DNA from: Iris pallida
Taxonomy: Eukaryota; Streptophyta; Magnoliopsida; Asparagales; Iridaceae
Assembly: GCA_029216955.1 (NCBI GenBank)
Contig: JANAVB010005597.1
Coordinates: 47,718,703-47,782,702, forward strand
Length of the DNA stretch: 64,000 nucleotides
Direction: 5' to 3'
A program made the translations under genes and the position numbers. The notes beneath the pieces are model-generated. The model was not told the origin of the DNA, did not search any database, and saw only the letters and a list, made by a program, of their open reading frames with translations. Shown piece after piece: positions 11,824 to 22,723 of the stretch (its first letter is position 1; each line of letters opens with the position of its first letter).

Positions 11824-13926
11824 TGTAATGACCCGCTCCGCCTTAGCGGAATGCCGATTCAAACGGCAAGTGCAACGACTCAAACGAGCCATCGACCCGA
11901 AGAGTTGGCATCGACCTGAGGAAGAATCGATACGAGACTTACATTGGCCCGTCAAGGATGAATCCAGACTTAGACTTTCAAAGGCGCGCTCGGAGTATCG
12001 CTCGGCCGATGCGAACATCACTAAGGTGGATGGCTCCGATGAACCCGTCTTTGCTTAGCCTAGACACATAACAATATAGACACTATTGCTAGAATCGCTA
12101 GGCGATAACACCGCGCATGTTAATAAATGACTCAACGCACCTAGCTAAGGGAATAATCCCATCTTGTATGCTTGTATAGAATATAGAAAGGAACATGGAA
12201 AATGTGAGAACTCTCGCACCACACTCCACGCTCGCGCTAAGGCACAAGCTTACGTTCAAGTTCCCTATGCGTTCAACAATAAAATAATGAATAGTTTACA
12301 GCAATGAAACGGGAAGACTATCGACATAGTCGTTCCGAGTATAGTATAGCAACATTGAAAGGCCACGGGACCGATGGGTCGCCAAGGCGACTCCCGCACA
12401 GGGAGTTACAAAATGTATAAATGAATGAATGAATGAATAAGTGAATGAATGAATCGATGAATGAATGAATGAATATGTGAATGAAATGAATCAATGAATA
12501 AACGGACAAGTGAAAGAAATAAAAAAAAGAATGAAGAAAAGATAAGAAAGAAAGGAATGGTTAGCGACAGGTGTGACGGGCACGTGCAACGGGGCTCGCT
12601 ACCCGTGCTGCACGGACGCCAACCTGGTCGATAACGCATTATGGCTAAGGGTTAGCCTACGACTCGGAGACAGCCGTTAAGTTAAAATGACAAATAATAC
12701 GAAATGGTCGTGGACAATCCCCTCGTATACGGGATGCGGGAGATATAAGGGATTTCCAGCGGCACGGTCAAAGGGGGGACGTGGCCGGTCCGGACGAAAA
12801 TCAAAAATATGGCTTACGGGCTGCCTGGGTGTAAACTTGGCCATCCAGGGGACGTAAGTGCAACAGTATTTCAAGAGACTAACGGGGTGTGTGCCAGCCC
12901 GTACCCTACGTTAGTTGAGAAATACAACGGCTTGGTTATGTCCAAAATGGCTTGTGATGCCAGCGACCGGTGCATATAGATTTAAATGGGCTTTACTGGT
13001 GGCAATCCACGTGCAAGTCCTTGCATTGAAATCAAAGTAGTCTAAGTTAACTAAATGAAGTGTCTTCGGAACAGTCTTGAATACAACACACCAAGTAATC
13101 GAGAGTACTTCGGCAATGGAGTTAGAAAATACGCCTACGACGTGCTAGGACCCGAGGCAGGGACACGCCCTTGACATTGAAAAGTTCACATGAACCACGT
13201 TAAGTTATTTCCTATGAATTGTTGACTAACTTGGTTTACTTTGGACAGGGAAGGCCGGACGGTAAGTATGGGTAAGTCATGCATGCATTTCCATGCAGAC
13301 ACTTAAATTCGGCAACACGAGATAGGTTACGAAATATGCCATGAAACTGATCCTAAGGCAAGATTAGAAAGACAATAATGATAGACGGTGCACAAAAGTA
13401 AATAGAACGTGTTTGGTAATGATAGCATTGTGGGCGAGCTAGCCTCCCCACCAGTGCATAAAAATGTACTGATAACCCCACAGTCTGTTTGCAGGATACA
13501 GGAGACGTCATCGGGTGCGGAGCTTCCCTCGAACGAGCTAAGGCGCGGAGCTATCTCTGGGGCCTTGGAGCATTGCAAGGAGCTGAAGCACCATATACTG
13601 GACATAATGTATCGGAACATCGCCATGAATCATTCCATCTTGTAAGCCACTTGACACGCCTTTTATGTTTCAGAGAGAGAGAGCTTAAGCGATTTGTAAT
13701 AACGGCCTAGCGCCGCTTGTAAACTTCTTGATATATCAATAAAGAGTTGAATTCGCTTCAAATTGTGTTCATTTACTTTTCGCTGCAAATGGGGACACTC
13801 TGTGCGACTCTGTGGCCTAGCTCAAATCGGCCGTTTCTGGAGATAGCCTTGCACGGGCGCAACCTAGGCCCGTGCGGCATCACGCCTTAGCGAGGACGAT
13901 CGCTCATACGGGAGCGGGACGTGATA
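11824..13926 (+). mobile_element. solo or truncated LTR of the LARD-like family (in duplication copy 2)
   Basis: Duplicate of 6210-8312, with only a handful of substitutions (for example GTGCTGC for GCGCTGC near 12606). It arose by the block duplication and not by a second insertion. Confidence 0.72.
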
Positions 13927-14100
13927 AAGCATGTGGAGAGGGTAGCCTATAAAGCTAAATGACATATCAGTCCACTTGGCGGCACTAGCGGATTCAGGAT
14001 TATAATTCACTGGGGACACAATTATAAAGGAGTTTGGAGGCGGCGTCTTCAAAAAAAAAATTTTAGAGTATAATAATCTATTAAAAAATTATAAAGGAGT

Positions 14101-14590
14101 TCGGTTCACGGTTTGATCATTCCAAAAATTGCTTAAATCGAACCAAACCGAATGTAGTTAGTAGCAACCTAAAGTGAGATTTATATTCGGTCCAACTTAT
14201 TCATCTCATGGTTTGTTTATTTTCCATCTTCAATTCATATATCTATTAAGACTAGGGTTTATTTTCGAGAATCATTTTGGATTTATGGAAGAAATTTATT
14301 GCGCAAGTGATTTACTTACAAGTTACTGTCCACTTTGGTATTTCATACAAACATCTTCCAAACAGGAGATGGTTAGAATTTATTTTTGTGTGAATTTACT
14401 TTGTGAAACACTTTTATTACTTGAAATTTTTTGTCTGATCAAAACCGATTAGCCAAACCGAACCGAACCAAGTCGGTCGGTTTCAAAATCGAACCGACAA
14501 ATTGGTTGGTTTGGTTCAGCTGTGATTATTTTCAAACCGATTAATGACCAAATAGATCGACCACTGACCGATGCACACCCCTAATCATGA
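14101..14590. repeat. GGTTCGGTTT-rich dispersed element (copy 2)
   Basis: Duplicate of 8486-8975 with two visible substitutions (AACCGAC for AACCAAC; GACCGATG for GACCTATG). Confidence 0.4.
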
Positions 14591-15161
14591 TGGATCCTCG
14601 AGACTATCATGCGTGAGTATGTATAGCAGTGTCTGGTGATGCTTAGTAGCTATCCGACGAGGCTAAGCCTTCAGCGAGACTAGCCTATCAGCCAGTAAGG
14701 TTGTGGGTAGGCAATGCCCATCTAGCCTGCAAAGCTGCAAGAAATAAAAGGCCAAAGATGGTCTAACCTGTATGGTTGTCGAAAGGCTAAGACAGTCTGG
14801 CCCATCAAGATAATGAGATTTCATAGTAGCCTCCATTTTGGTGAGGCTAAGTTGGGGTTTCTTGGCTATATTCTTGCACCTCTTCTATGTCGCAGGACTC
14901 GTTAAGCAAATAATTTAACTATGTTCTGGCTATTCGAATCAAGTAAATAGTTCGTGATTTCGGAATCGGGAGATCTGGGAATCACGAAAATATTGATAGA
15001 CGTTTGTTTAACAGACACCTTGACACTAAATAAATTCTACAGAAATCAAGTTAATAAATTTAAAATATAAATCTATATATTCAAAGAGATTACCAAAGAG
15101 GTAAAGCCGATGAAAAATGGAACATGATTCAACGTCCGGAGCTACACGTAATCACCTAACG

Positions 15162-15199
<38 letters not shown>

Positions 15200-15724
15200 C
15201 TATTTGGAATAAAACTTTCAAAATTATGGGAAAAAAAAAAGCCTAAAAAAAAACTTTATATAGACTCGGCTCAGGGCAATGCGGCTAGGGGATGGGGACA
15301 TGTGGAAGGATGGATTGGCACAATTCTGTCCAGATCCTTCGACTAGGGCCGGCTAAGCCCACTCTAACTCATACTCGAAGTTCTTACGGCTCGTTGTGGG
15401 TGACACAAAAAGTGCAAGTGAGTGCCTTTTTGAATGGCTGACCAGCAGACACCATTGTGTTTTGTCAGCCGCTGACGCGTGGGCCCACGGTTTGGGTTGG
15501 AGTTGGGTTTGGGTGTGGGTAGATTTAGGAATAGTTTTTAATTTGATAATTAATTTATTTAATTCTATGAATTTATTTATATATTAGTTTTAATGAAATT
15601 AACTTGTAGTAAATAATAAAATTATTTAGAAAACTATTTTTTTGTAAAATCTAAAATATTATTATAAACCTAGGATAAATGTTTGGCGCTACTTCTACTC
15701 GTTGGGTCTTCCGCTACGCCTTAA

Positions 15725-16035
15725 GGCCTCGTTTGGTTGGCGGAATCTCCCGGTTGGGAAAGGAAAGTGATTACTTTCCTATGTTTGGGCGTCCAAGGAA
15801 TTGAGGAGGAAAGGAAAGTGATTCCCAATGGAAGGGAAATTAGGGAGGAAAGTGATTCCATCCATCCAAGGAAGGAATCACTTTCCCACATTGAAGTATT
15901 CACTTTTCTTTCCAAATTCTTTGGCATTGCCAAACATCGGAAAGGAAAATCAATAGAAATTAAAGTTTCCCAAAGGAAAGGAAATGACAAGGAATTGATT
16001 TCCTTTCCCTTCCATTCCGCGAACCAAACGAGGCC
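15725..16035. mobile_element. Tourist-like MITE 1 (PIF/Harbinger type)
   Basis: Termini GGCCTCGTTTGGTT and its complement AACCAAACGAGGCC, both directly bordered by TAA (15722-15724 and 16036-16038). A 3-bp TAA target duplication and this kind of terminal repeat are the hallmark of Tourist elements. The interior is built from GGAAAGGAAAGTGATT-type words. Closely related to the element at 17481. Confidence 0.85.
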
Positions 16036-16038
16036 TAA

Positions 16039-16541
16039 GGCCTCATTTGGTTACCGGAATTTGAGCTTGGGAAAAAAAAGTGATTCCTTTCCTATGTTTG
16101 GGAGCCAAAGGAAAGTTGTTGGAAAGAGAAAATGATTCCCAAGAGGTAGGAAAATAGGGGAAAAAGTGGTTCCTCCCATTTATCTAAGGAATCACTTTCC
16201 CTCCAACTTTTCTGCATTTATTACAAAAAGTTTTGACCAAAATATCCATGTTCATAATATTATTTACCATTTTTATCCATAATATCTTTTAGACAAAAAT
16301 ATTTCTAAGTAATAATTATTTTTATTAGCACGAGGGTATTTTTGAAAAATTGACGTGATTTTGTTTCCTTTCCTTACAAACACCAAACACTATAATGGAA
16401 ATTAAAGATATATTCCGGCTATAATTCCGATCTTTCCAAACACCGGAAAGGAAAGTTTATAGGAATTATAATTTCCTAAAGGAAAGGAAATACCAAGGAA
16501 TCAGTTTCCTTTCCTTTCCATTCCGCGAACCAAACGAGGCC
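16039..16541. mobile_element. Tourist-like MITE 2
   Basis: Begins GGCCTCATTTGGTTACC directly after the TAA of the previous element and ends CGAACCAAACGAGGCC before TAA at 16542-16544. Same family style as MITE 1 but with a longer, more diverged interior. Confidence 0.8.
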
Positions 16542-16544
16542 TAA

Positions 16545-17025
16545 GGGCTCGTTTGGATCAAGTTTTTGGATTCCTAGAAATAGATTTTCAATTCCTTTCC
16601 CATGGAAAATGAATTCAACATTTCCATACCCTTGTTTGGTTAGGTTGGGAATATGTAGTTCAAAATTTTAAAATAAATTATTTTCATGTTTGGTTCACAC
16701 ATGGAAAGGAATCTTAATTTATTTAGTTTTACTTTAATACCCTTTCACTAATTTCATGATGATTCACATGTTTGGGATGAGAGTTGAAAATTTGAAAATA
16801 AAACGAGGGTATAATCTTCCAAACAAAATAGTCAAACATCATTCCTAGAAAAACAAATCTATTCCCAAGAGGGGGCTTGGGAATAGCTTTCCCACGTCCA
16901 TGGGAATAGCTTTCCCACCTAACCCCCTCATATTCCCTTCTCATTTTCAATCCTAAACTTACCAAACATGGATAAGAAATTCAAATCCCATTTTCAAGCC
17001 TCAAAAACTTCAACCAAATGCCCCC
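16545..17025. mobile_element. Tourist-like MITE 3
   Basis: Begins GGGCTCGTTTGGATCAAG after TAA (16542-16544) and ends CTTCAACCAAATGCCCCC before TAA (17026-17028). Terminal repeats are imperfect but clear. The interior is different from MITE 1 and 2, so this is another family using the same target preference. Confidence 0.75.
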
Positions 17026-17028
17026 TAA

Positions 17029-17480
17029 ATGCCAACGTGAATCCTCAGAAGGATACATGCATAGGTAGCATAACAAGCAAGAGCTGCCATCTACTATGTA
17101 GCTTCGTTAACAGTGGACTACTTTCGAAGAGCCCCGAAATTCTTCACTTTTGATATAAAAGTGGAGATAAATAAACTTAATAAATTATTTGATTGATCTA
17201 CGTATCATTTCTTCTTTAAACTTATGGCTATTTATAGCCATCCGACACTTGGTCTACTACCAGATGACGGTTAGAATCATTTTCCATGATGTATCTCCAC
17301 TTTTGTACATCTGCAACACTCACCAGTAGATATGTTATTGGGGGTGCTCCCAGTTTATGCGGCCACTCATTGTAGTTATCGGTGATCATGACCGATATGC
17401 TTGGAGGTGAGTTCATGATCCATCGTAGGTACGAACGCATGCATATGATGAAAAATTCTATGCCGTTCTGTTTGGACTAA
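17029..17480. other. gene-less stretch
   Basis: Only short frames. A minus-strand 70-codon frame at 17228-17440 has ordinary amino-acid composition but no domain I recognise. It could be a shard of a gene or transposon. Confidence 0.3.
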
Positions 17481-17786
17481 GGCCTCGTTTGGTTCGCAGA
17501 ATCATCGGGTTAGAAAGTAATTACTTTTTTATATTTGGGTGTCAAGGGAATTGAGGAGGAAAGGAAAGTGATTCCCAATGGAAGGAAAATTAGGAGGAAA
17601 AATGATTCCATCCATCCAAGCAAGGAATCACTTTCCCACATTGAAGTATTCACTTTCTTTTCCAAATTCTTTGGCATTTCCAAACGTCGAAAAAGAATAT
17701 CAATGGAAATTATAATTTCTCAAAGGAAAGGAAATGCTAAGAAATTGATTTCCTTTTCCTTTTATTCTGCGAATCAAACGATCTCC
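17481..17786. mobile_element. Tourist-like MITE 4, decayed right end
   Basis: Starts GGCCTCGTTTGGTTCGCAG after TAA (17478-17480) and shares long blocks with MITE 1 (GGAATTGAGGAGGAAAGG and others). The right end reads GCGAATCAAACGATCTCC where GAGGCC would be expected, and no TAA follows, so it is mutated or clipped. Confidence 0.75.
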
Positions 17787-17834
17787 ATGGCCCGGGTCAA
17801 AAAAAGTCCATTGATATTTCCTCGACCATGAGTT

Positions 17835-17934
17835 TTTTTTTTGAAATCACACTCACACACACAATTGGGGGGCTCGAACCTTGCCGGCCCCTCCGGGTGT
17901 CCGCTCTAATACCACTAGGCTAGAGAGCTCTAAT
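17835..17934 (-). mobile_element. tRNA-derived SINE, copy 1
   Basis: On the minus strand it has an A box TAGCCTAGTGG and a B box GGTTCGAGCCCC, followed by (GT)n and a T-run on the plus strand (poly(A) tail). It is flanked by a 10-bp direct repeat ACCATGAGTT at 17825-17834 and 17935-17944. Same family as 22494 and 32244. Confidence 0.85.
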
Positions 17935-17944
17935 ACCATGAGTT

Positions 17945-18578
17945 AAAAATGAGTGAAACAAATGCTTTCTGAAAGTAAGAGGGATTGATTTGAAATTTTG
18001 CTTCAAATGCTTCTACTTTTTAGGAAAGAAAAAAAATCAACTTGGGGCTGATTTGGGATTGATGTTGCTCGTCAAAAAGCAGTAACAAAAGCACATTTTT
18101 AGAAGCAGCCGCCTACCTCTTTCAGAACTAGGCCCACCGTATTTAAAAAAGAAGAAGCAAAAGCAGCAGCCATGTTGAGGGATCCATGAACGCTCCTGAA
18201 TCTTTCTGGATGAAAACAACATTTCACTAAACTCGTACCAGTAAATTACAAAATGATCAGCATAGATTAGCCGACGTTGTCTTTGGTGTTTGTTAGCTGG
18301 CCTCTATTGTCAACAATGGCCGTACCTTTCCTATTGGACAAAACCTACCACTGGTCATTATTCTAGTCCAATTCGTGTAATTAACTAAGTACTCACACCA
18401 CGGGCTCAAATGACGTCAAACGGAAATAATAAATAGCCTACGGACATAACTGCAGACCTACGTGGCTGAATCCTATTCGTCTTTTCTATTTGCGTGAGGA
18501 TCACTGTCGGTATATCTATCAATGTGAGGCTGTCAGGTGGACTGCGGACCAAAAATACGATCCACGTAGCAGCGTCCA
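17945..18578. other. gene-less upstream region of the small gene
   Basis: No coding signal. Runs of A and GAAGAAGCAAAAGC-type words are present. It may hold distal promoter sequence for the gene at 18820, but no element is identifiable. Confidence 0.3.
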
Positions 18579-18587
18579 ATATCAAAA

Positions 18588-18732
18588 GAGTAATGCTACA
18601 GTTACAACCAAATGTTTACAACCCTCTTACAACCACTGATCCATTTTCTTACATGTGGGCCAGGTGGTAGCTTAGCCCACATGTCAGCAAATGGGTGAAG
18701 GTTGTAAAAGGGTTGTAAACTTAACATTATTG
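18588..18732. mobile_element. 145-bp MITE with 9-bp target duplication (Mutator type)
   Basis: Inverted ends: TAATGCTACAGTTACAACC on the left; on the right GGTTGTAAA, GGGTTGTAAAC and CATTATTG. The stem words TTTACAACCCTCTTACAACC and GGTTGTAAAAGGGTTGTAAA pair almost fully. A perfect 9-bp direct repeat ATATCAAAA lies at 18579-18587 and 18733-18741. Nine-base duplications are typical of Mutator-like elements. It sits only about 20 bp upstream of the TATA box of the next gene. Confidence 0.85.
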
Positions 18733-18750
18733 ATATCAAAATATGTTGCA

Positions 18751-18760
18751 TTATATATAA
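18751..18760 (+). promoter_or_regulatory. TATA box of the 18820 gene
   Basis: TTATATATAA, about 65 bp before the start codon. A transcription start near 18785 would leave a short leader of roughly 35 nt. The MITE above ends about 20 bp upstream of it. Confidence 0.6.
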
Positions 18761-18819
18761 GAAAACCCCACTCTCGTGTTCTCAACGACCAACCATTCTG
18801 CAACTAACTCTTGTTCGAC

Positions 18820-19272
18820 ATGAGCAAAGGAAGAAGCAGCAGCAGCAGCAGCAGCAGTAGTAGGCTGAGCAGGTGCTTGAAGGCTCCGATGCGCGTCCTG
18901 TGCAGCGTGCGGGACTGGTACGTCAAGGGCATCACGGCCTGCGCTGGGCAGGTCGGGCAGTACGGCGGTGCAGGCATCTCCTACCCGTCGTTCTCGGACT
19001 TCAGCAACAGCTTCTCCTCCTCCTCCTCGTCGAGATCGGACTGTCTCGACAACGAAGACCTCCGCCAGCTCATCCGTGCCGTATCGAAGGCTAGGCATGC
19101 CGATGCTGCCAAGCCTAACGTCGGCGTGAGGAGGAGCCAGAGCGTGGTGGTGGGAAGGATCGACGAGGACCAACCTTGCGAATTCAAGGACAACGTGAAG
19201 GTCGGGTCGAGCTTGTTGTTCCCGAGGAGCAGTAGCCATGGGTTTGGGATAACGAGGGGAAGGAATTTCTAA
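18820..19272 (+). CDS. 150-aa plant-specific protein of unknown function
   Basis: Intronless frame starting MSKGRSSSS. I chose the ATG at 18820 because the frame upstream has no other ATG before the leader and TATA box. Visible parts: a serine-rich N-terminus (4-16), a basic LKAPMRVLCSVRDWYVKGI block (20-38), a serine-rich middle (58-72), an acidic patch around DNEDLRQLI (77-85), and a C-terminal RRSQSVVVGRIDEDQPCEF motif (104-122). The combination of an N-terminal KAP-RVL-RD-YV block with a C-terminal RS-SV-GRIDED-PCEF motif matches, from memory, a family of small plant proteins without assigned function. No signal peptide or membrane segment is seen. Codon use is GC-rich at third positions. 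The RRSQS site looks like a kinase or 14-3-3 target, which is inference only. Confidence 0.8.
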   Translation: MSKGRSSSSSSSSSRLSRCLKAPMRVLCSVRDWYVKGITACAGQVGQYGGAGISYPSFSDFSNSFSSSSSSRSDCLDNEDLRQLIRAVSKARHADAAKPNVGVRRSQSVVVGRIDEDQPCEFKDNVKVGSSLLFPRSSSHGFGITRGRNF

Positions 19273-20004
19273 AATTAAGGCCCATTTGGTTCACTGTAAT
19301 GTAATATGATCAAATAAAAAAAATGATTTTCTTCTTCTGAATTTTGATTACGTTAAGATTTCGATTATGGTGAATAAAATAAGGTCTAAGTTTCTATCCT
19401 ATCATAATTGTCACTGTGCTTTAAGAAAATTTCATACTTTGGTAGTTGCAAACAGAAAAAAATATTTTTACTCTGTGTGACAACAAATAAAACAATCAAT
19501 TTAATTATGTGACATCTAATATATATTAATTGGTACCAGAGATGGTTTTTTATGAGAATAGACATTCTCTATACTACATTACCATCACATAGGATACAAA
19601 TTGAAGTAGAAACAATCGGTGGGAGAGATGGCCTTAGTTATTATATTGAACTCTTGTTTTATTAATTTCGTAGTATGTACGTATCTGATTTATTTTGTGA
19701 GATCATATCGATCCGACACAGTCGAACGAGAAGAAGTGGAGTTAGAAAGTCTTATGATAAGTGGTAACTATTTTGTATGATTAGGAGATAATCGGCGTAC
19801 TCGGCTCAGTGGAGGAATATCTGGTTAAATGTTCTTACACAATTACATGATACCCCAACATATAATAATGATGCATGTGTATACATGGTGGTTGTTTTTC
19901 TAAACAACACAAAATTTGATTTTTCATGTACATTTAATTAGTTTGGAGTACCACGTTATCATATTCTAAAAAGCATCAGTAAAATGTGAATATGGATATC
20001 ATCT
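19273..20004. other. gene-less AT-rich stretch, includes 3' flank
   Basis: Holds the 3' untranslated region of the small gene. AAGGCCCATTTGGTTCACTG at 19280 resembles the start of another MITE, but I could not find its other end. No further gene seen. Confidence 0.35.
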
Positions 20005-20013
20005 TTACTTTTT

Positions 20014-20329
20014 GGCTTAATTGCAACTTGATACCCTCAACTATTCTTGTTTTTCAACTTGATATTCTAAACTTTTTTACTCAACAACTTGATACCATCA
20101 ACTATTTATTATTTTCAATCTGATACCCAAAATTTAAAAAAGGACAAAATTATCCCTCCCTTTTACTTTTTAGCAGAATAGTTTTTCGGTGGAGGGGTGT
20201 AGTTTTGAAATTATATTAGGGATATTTTCGTCCAATTTTATTTCAGGATATCAAGTTGTTACAAAAAAAAGTTTAGGGTATCAATTTGAAAAATGGGAAT
20301 AGTTGAGGGTATCAAGTTGCAATTAAGCC
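20014..20329. mobile_element. 316-bp MITE with 9-bp target duplication (Mutator type)
   Basis: Left end GGCTTAATTGCAACTTGATA and the complementary right end TATCAAGTTGCAATTAAGCC. A perfect 9-bp direct repeat TTACTTTTT flanks it (20005-20013, 20330-20338). The interior repeats GATACC-CAACT words in both orientations, so it can fold into a long hairpin. Confidence 0.9.
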
Positions 20330-20338
20330 TTACTTTTT

Positions 20339-20920
20339 CTTAGGACGATACTTAATTTTATATCCAAATTGCTGGGTTTCTGAATTTTTTTTTTTTTTTT
20401 TACTTCATTCTCCTGAAGTATCAATTTCTAAGAGCAGAAACACTATTATGTTCTAATCCCAACTTTACTAATTGATTATCTATTCTAAATTGACTTAAAA
20501 TTAAATCCAGTCATCATTGTATTCCTATATTCTAGTGTGGAGGAGAGCGGAGCTCCAGCAGATTTAAAATTATTTCTAATGAATATTTCTATTAAAAATA
20601 ATTTTTTTTCATTGTTTCAATAGAAAAAGATCCAAATTGTCATGTATGGTAAGGGGCAAAAGGTATTAACTTACCAAAAAATAATTCAGATTATTTATTT
20701 ACAAATTATCCTATCCACAAACATAAAGTATTAACTTCATATCAATGTATGGAGGAACTTAATATTGTGTTTATATTTTAGATTACTCAGGTGGCTCTAC
20801 ATCTAGCAATGATACAGCTGATATTTGACTCTCCCCTCTATAATATTATACAAACGCTCACACATGTCAATTGAGATAAACTAATCCAAGTTAAAGAGTA
20901 TTCTTGTACTTGATCTACCC

Positions 20921-20924
<4 letters not shown>
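20339..20924. other. gene-less AT-rich stretch
   Basis: AT-rich, with a T-run at 20385-20400. No gene or transposon end recognised. Confidence 0.35.
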
Positions 20925-21008
<84 letters not shown>

Positions 21009-21050
21009 TGAGATCGTGGGTAGATCAAAGAGAGGGAGAGAGAGGTATTC
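20925..21050. repeat. (TA)n then (GA)n compound microsatellite
   Basis: TA repeats to about 20952 followed by GA repeats to about 21006, and a second short GA run at 21030-21043. Confidence 0.9.
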
Positions 21051-21118
21051 TCTGCAGTTTTACATCTTATCTATGATGACGATTTACTGGTATTCATAAT
21101 CCCGTCCAGCAAGAGACT

Positions 21119-21295
21119 CAGGGGCGGATCCAGAAATTATAACCGGGATGGGCTACCAAAAATTTGGAGGGACTAGAGTTGGACTAGTCCATATAAAAAA
21201 AATCAAAAACTAAAATTTACATGGTAAAAAAAAGTATATAAAAAAAAATGGGGTGGGCTCCAGCCCACCCCATGGACCACTTGTATCCGCCCCTG
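21119..21295. mobile_element. 177-bp hAT-type MITE inserted in the LINE
   Basis: Terminal repeats CAGGGGCGGATCCAG and its near-complement TTGTATCCGCCCCTG, flanked by a perfect 8-bp duplication AAGAGACT (21111-21118, 21296-21303). Eight-base duplications and a CAGGGGCGGA end are typical of hAT elements. Removing it restores the LINE reading SSKRLN across the site. Confidence 0.92.
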
Positions 21296-21681
21296 AAGAG
21301 ACTAAACTACTATTAATGATCTAATAGAGGAGTTTGGACGGATATCACGATTTCAGCTGAATAGAGACAAGAGTAAAATATATTTCAACTCCCTTTGTCT
21401 GGAACAAGAACGGTTGTGGGAGTTGCTACATATTGAAAAGAGTATCTTCGAGTTAAATATCTTGGATTATCTTTATCGATAAATTACGCAAAAGCGACGG
21501 AGTGTCACAGCATGATTGAATATCTGCAACACGGAGTAGAAGATGACAAACAGAAAACATATCATTTAGGGGCCGCATTGGATTGGTAAGCTCGGTAATA
21601 TCATAAATTGCCATGTTTTGGTTACAGATTATAATGTTGCTAACTGCAACAATTCATAAAATCACAAACTTTGTGTGGAGA

Positions 21682-21684
<3 letters not shown>

Positions 21685-21720
<36 letters not shown>
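21685..21720. repeat. 36-base poly-G run
   Basis: Uninterrupted G run in the LINE, at the place where copy B reads TGGAGGGGAGGAGTG (W-R-G-G). It probably grew by slippage from a short G stretch there. Such runs are also error-prone in sequencing, so the exact length is doubtful. Confidence 0.8.
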
Positions 21721-21721
<1 letters not shown>

Positions 21722-22493
21722 GCGTGGGTGGATGGGTGGGTTAGGATGCATGCCATAGCATGGACGGATCTATATAGGTCGAAGAATAAATGAGGTGTTG
21801 GACTCAAATCTTTAACAACTCTTCAAGAAATAGCCGGACTCAAGTTAACTGGAAGTTCCTTGAGGAGGATATCACAAAGATTCAAATAGGCCAAGATATT
21901 GGCAGAGGCACTTGGCTTTGGGATAAGTCAAAGTACCAAAAAAAATTGAATTCAAAACTGCGTATGAGCAGTTTCGCACGCCCTAGCAGCAGATGGACAA
22001 GGTAGAGTTCATATGGGCGAAGAATATGTTTCTAACTAAAATGAAGTTATGCATGTACAAAATCATGCAAGGCCGCCTATTAACACTGAGTAGACTTCAA
22101 AAGTTTGGCATCAATATATAAAATCTTCGTTGTGTACTATGCCATCGAGAACCGGAGACGCTGCAACATTTATTCTTCTTATGCCCATTGCCATGGGTAT
22201 ATATGGCAGTATCAATGTGCAAAATTGTGACCAGATATTACAAATTGCGCGCGACATTGACGGGTTGATTGAAGAGATCAAGAATCAGCTCAGGACAGAT
22301 GCTTCATTGTTCAACGTAGCGAGGATTCGTCTAGCTGCAGCAGTTTGACACATATGGAAAAAGAAGAAGAAATAATCGAACATACGAGGGACTTATTACT
22401 CTTTTAACAGGTATTGTCGATAATATAGATTATGACTAGACTGTAATGAGCCAAATAAATGGTACAAATTTGCCAGCATAATTGGATGTACGT

Positions 22494-22585
22494 GTCCGAG
22501 CTCTCTAGCCTAGTGGTATTAGAGCGGACACCCGGAGGGGCCGGCAAGGTTCGAGCCCCCCAATTGTGTGTGTGAGTGTGATTTC

Positions 22586-22612
<27 letters not shown>
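22494..22612 (+). mobile_element. tRNA-derived SINE, copy 2
   Basis: A box TAGCCTAGTGG, B box GGTTCGAGCCCC, a (GT)n stretch, then a long A tail. A 14-bp direct repeat AATTGGATGTACGT flanks it perfectly (22480-22493 and 22613-22626). The long A tail and perfect duplication make this the youngest of the three copies. Confidence 0.93.
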
Positions 22613-22617
<5 letters not shown>

Positions 22618-22649
22618 GATGTACGTTTTTTTTTTCTATCAATAAGGAT

Positions 22650-22655
22650 TACCTT

Positions 22656-22720
<65 letters not shown>
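22650..22720. repeat. (TA)n microsatellite left of the foldback element
   Basis: About 30 TA units; the partner tract is at 22914-22943. Confidence 0.9.

Positions 22721-22723
<3 letters not shown>

Larger units (their letters stand above)
10070..15685 (+). repeat. 5.62-kb segmental duplication, copy 2
   Basis: Second tandem unit, same orientation and order as 4404-10069. All landmarks shift by 5614-5616 bp after the (TA)n tract and by 5666 bp before it. About 99.7 percent identity by eye outside microsatellites. The right end GTTTGGCGC leads into unique sequence at 15690, while the left-hand unit's right end runs directly into this copy. That arrangement is a true head-to-tail duplication and not two independent insertions. 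Confidence 0.93.
21060..22470 (+). pseudogene. decayed L1-type LINE, copy A (reverse transcriptase and zf-RVT remnants)
   Basis: Translated in shifting frames it shows a reverse-transcriptase box HLIYDDDLLVF (21063-21095, the usual ADD reading as DDD), then LSINYAKATEC (about 21470-21505), FVWRGG (interrupted by a poly-G run), HAIAW, and a late C-VLCHREPETLQHLFFLCPLPW zinc-knuckle region (about 22130-22200). Many stops and frameshifts make it non-functional. A hAT MITE is inserted at 21119-21295. The shared LSINYA-TEC motif shows that it belongs to the same family as copy B. The 5' part, including the endonuclease, is missing or unrecognisable. Confidence 0.75.

Noticed and set aside
15737..16135. 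132-aa frame
   Set aside because: Runs across the border of two MITEs and consists of repeated GGAAAGG-type words.
17228..17440. 70-codon minus-strand frame with ordinary composition
   Set aside because: No family recognised, no start context, isolated among MITEs. Kept only as a remark.
22494..22560. tRNA gene
   Set aside because: A and B boxes are present, but there is no cloverleaf or acceptor stem and the unit ends in poly(A) with target duplications. It is a SINE.
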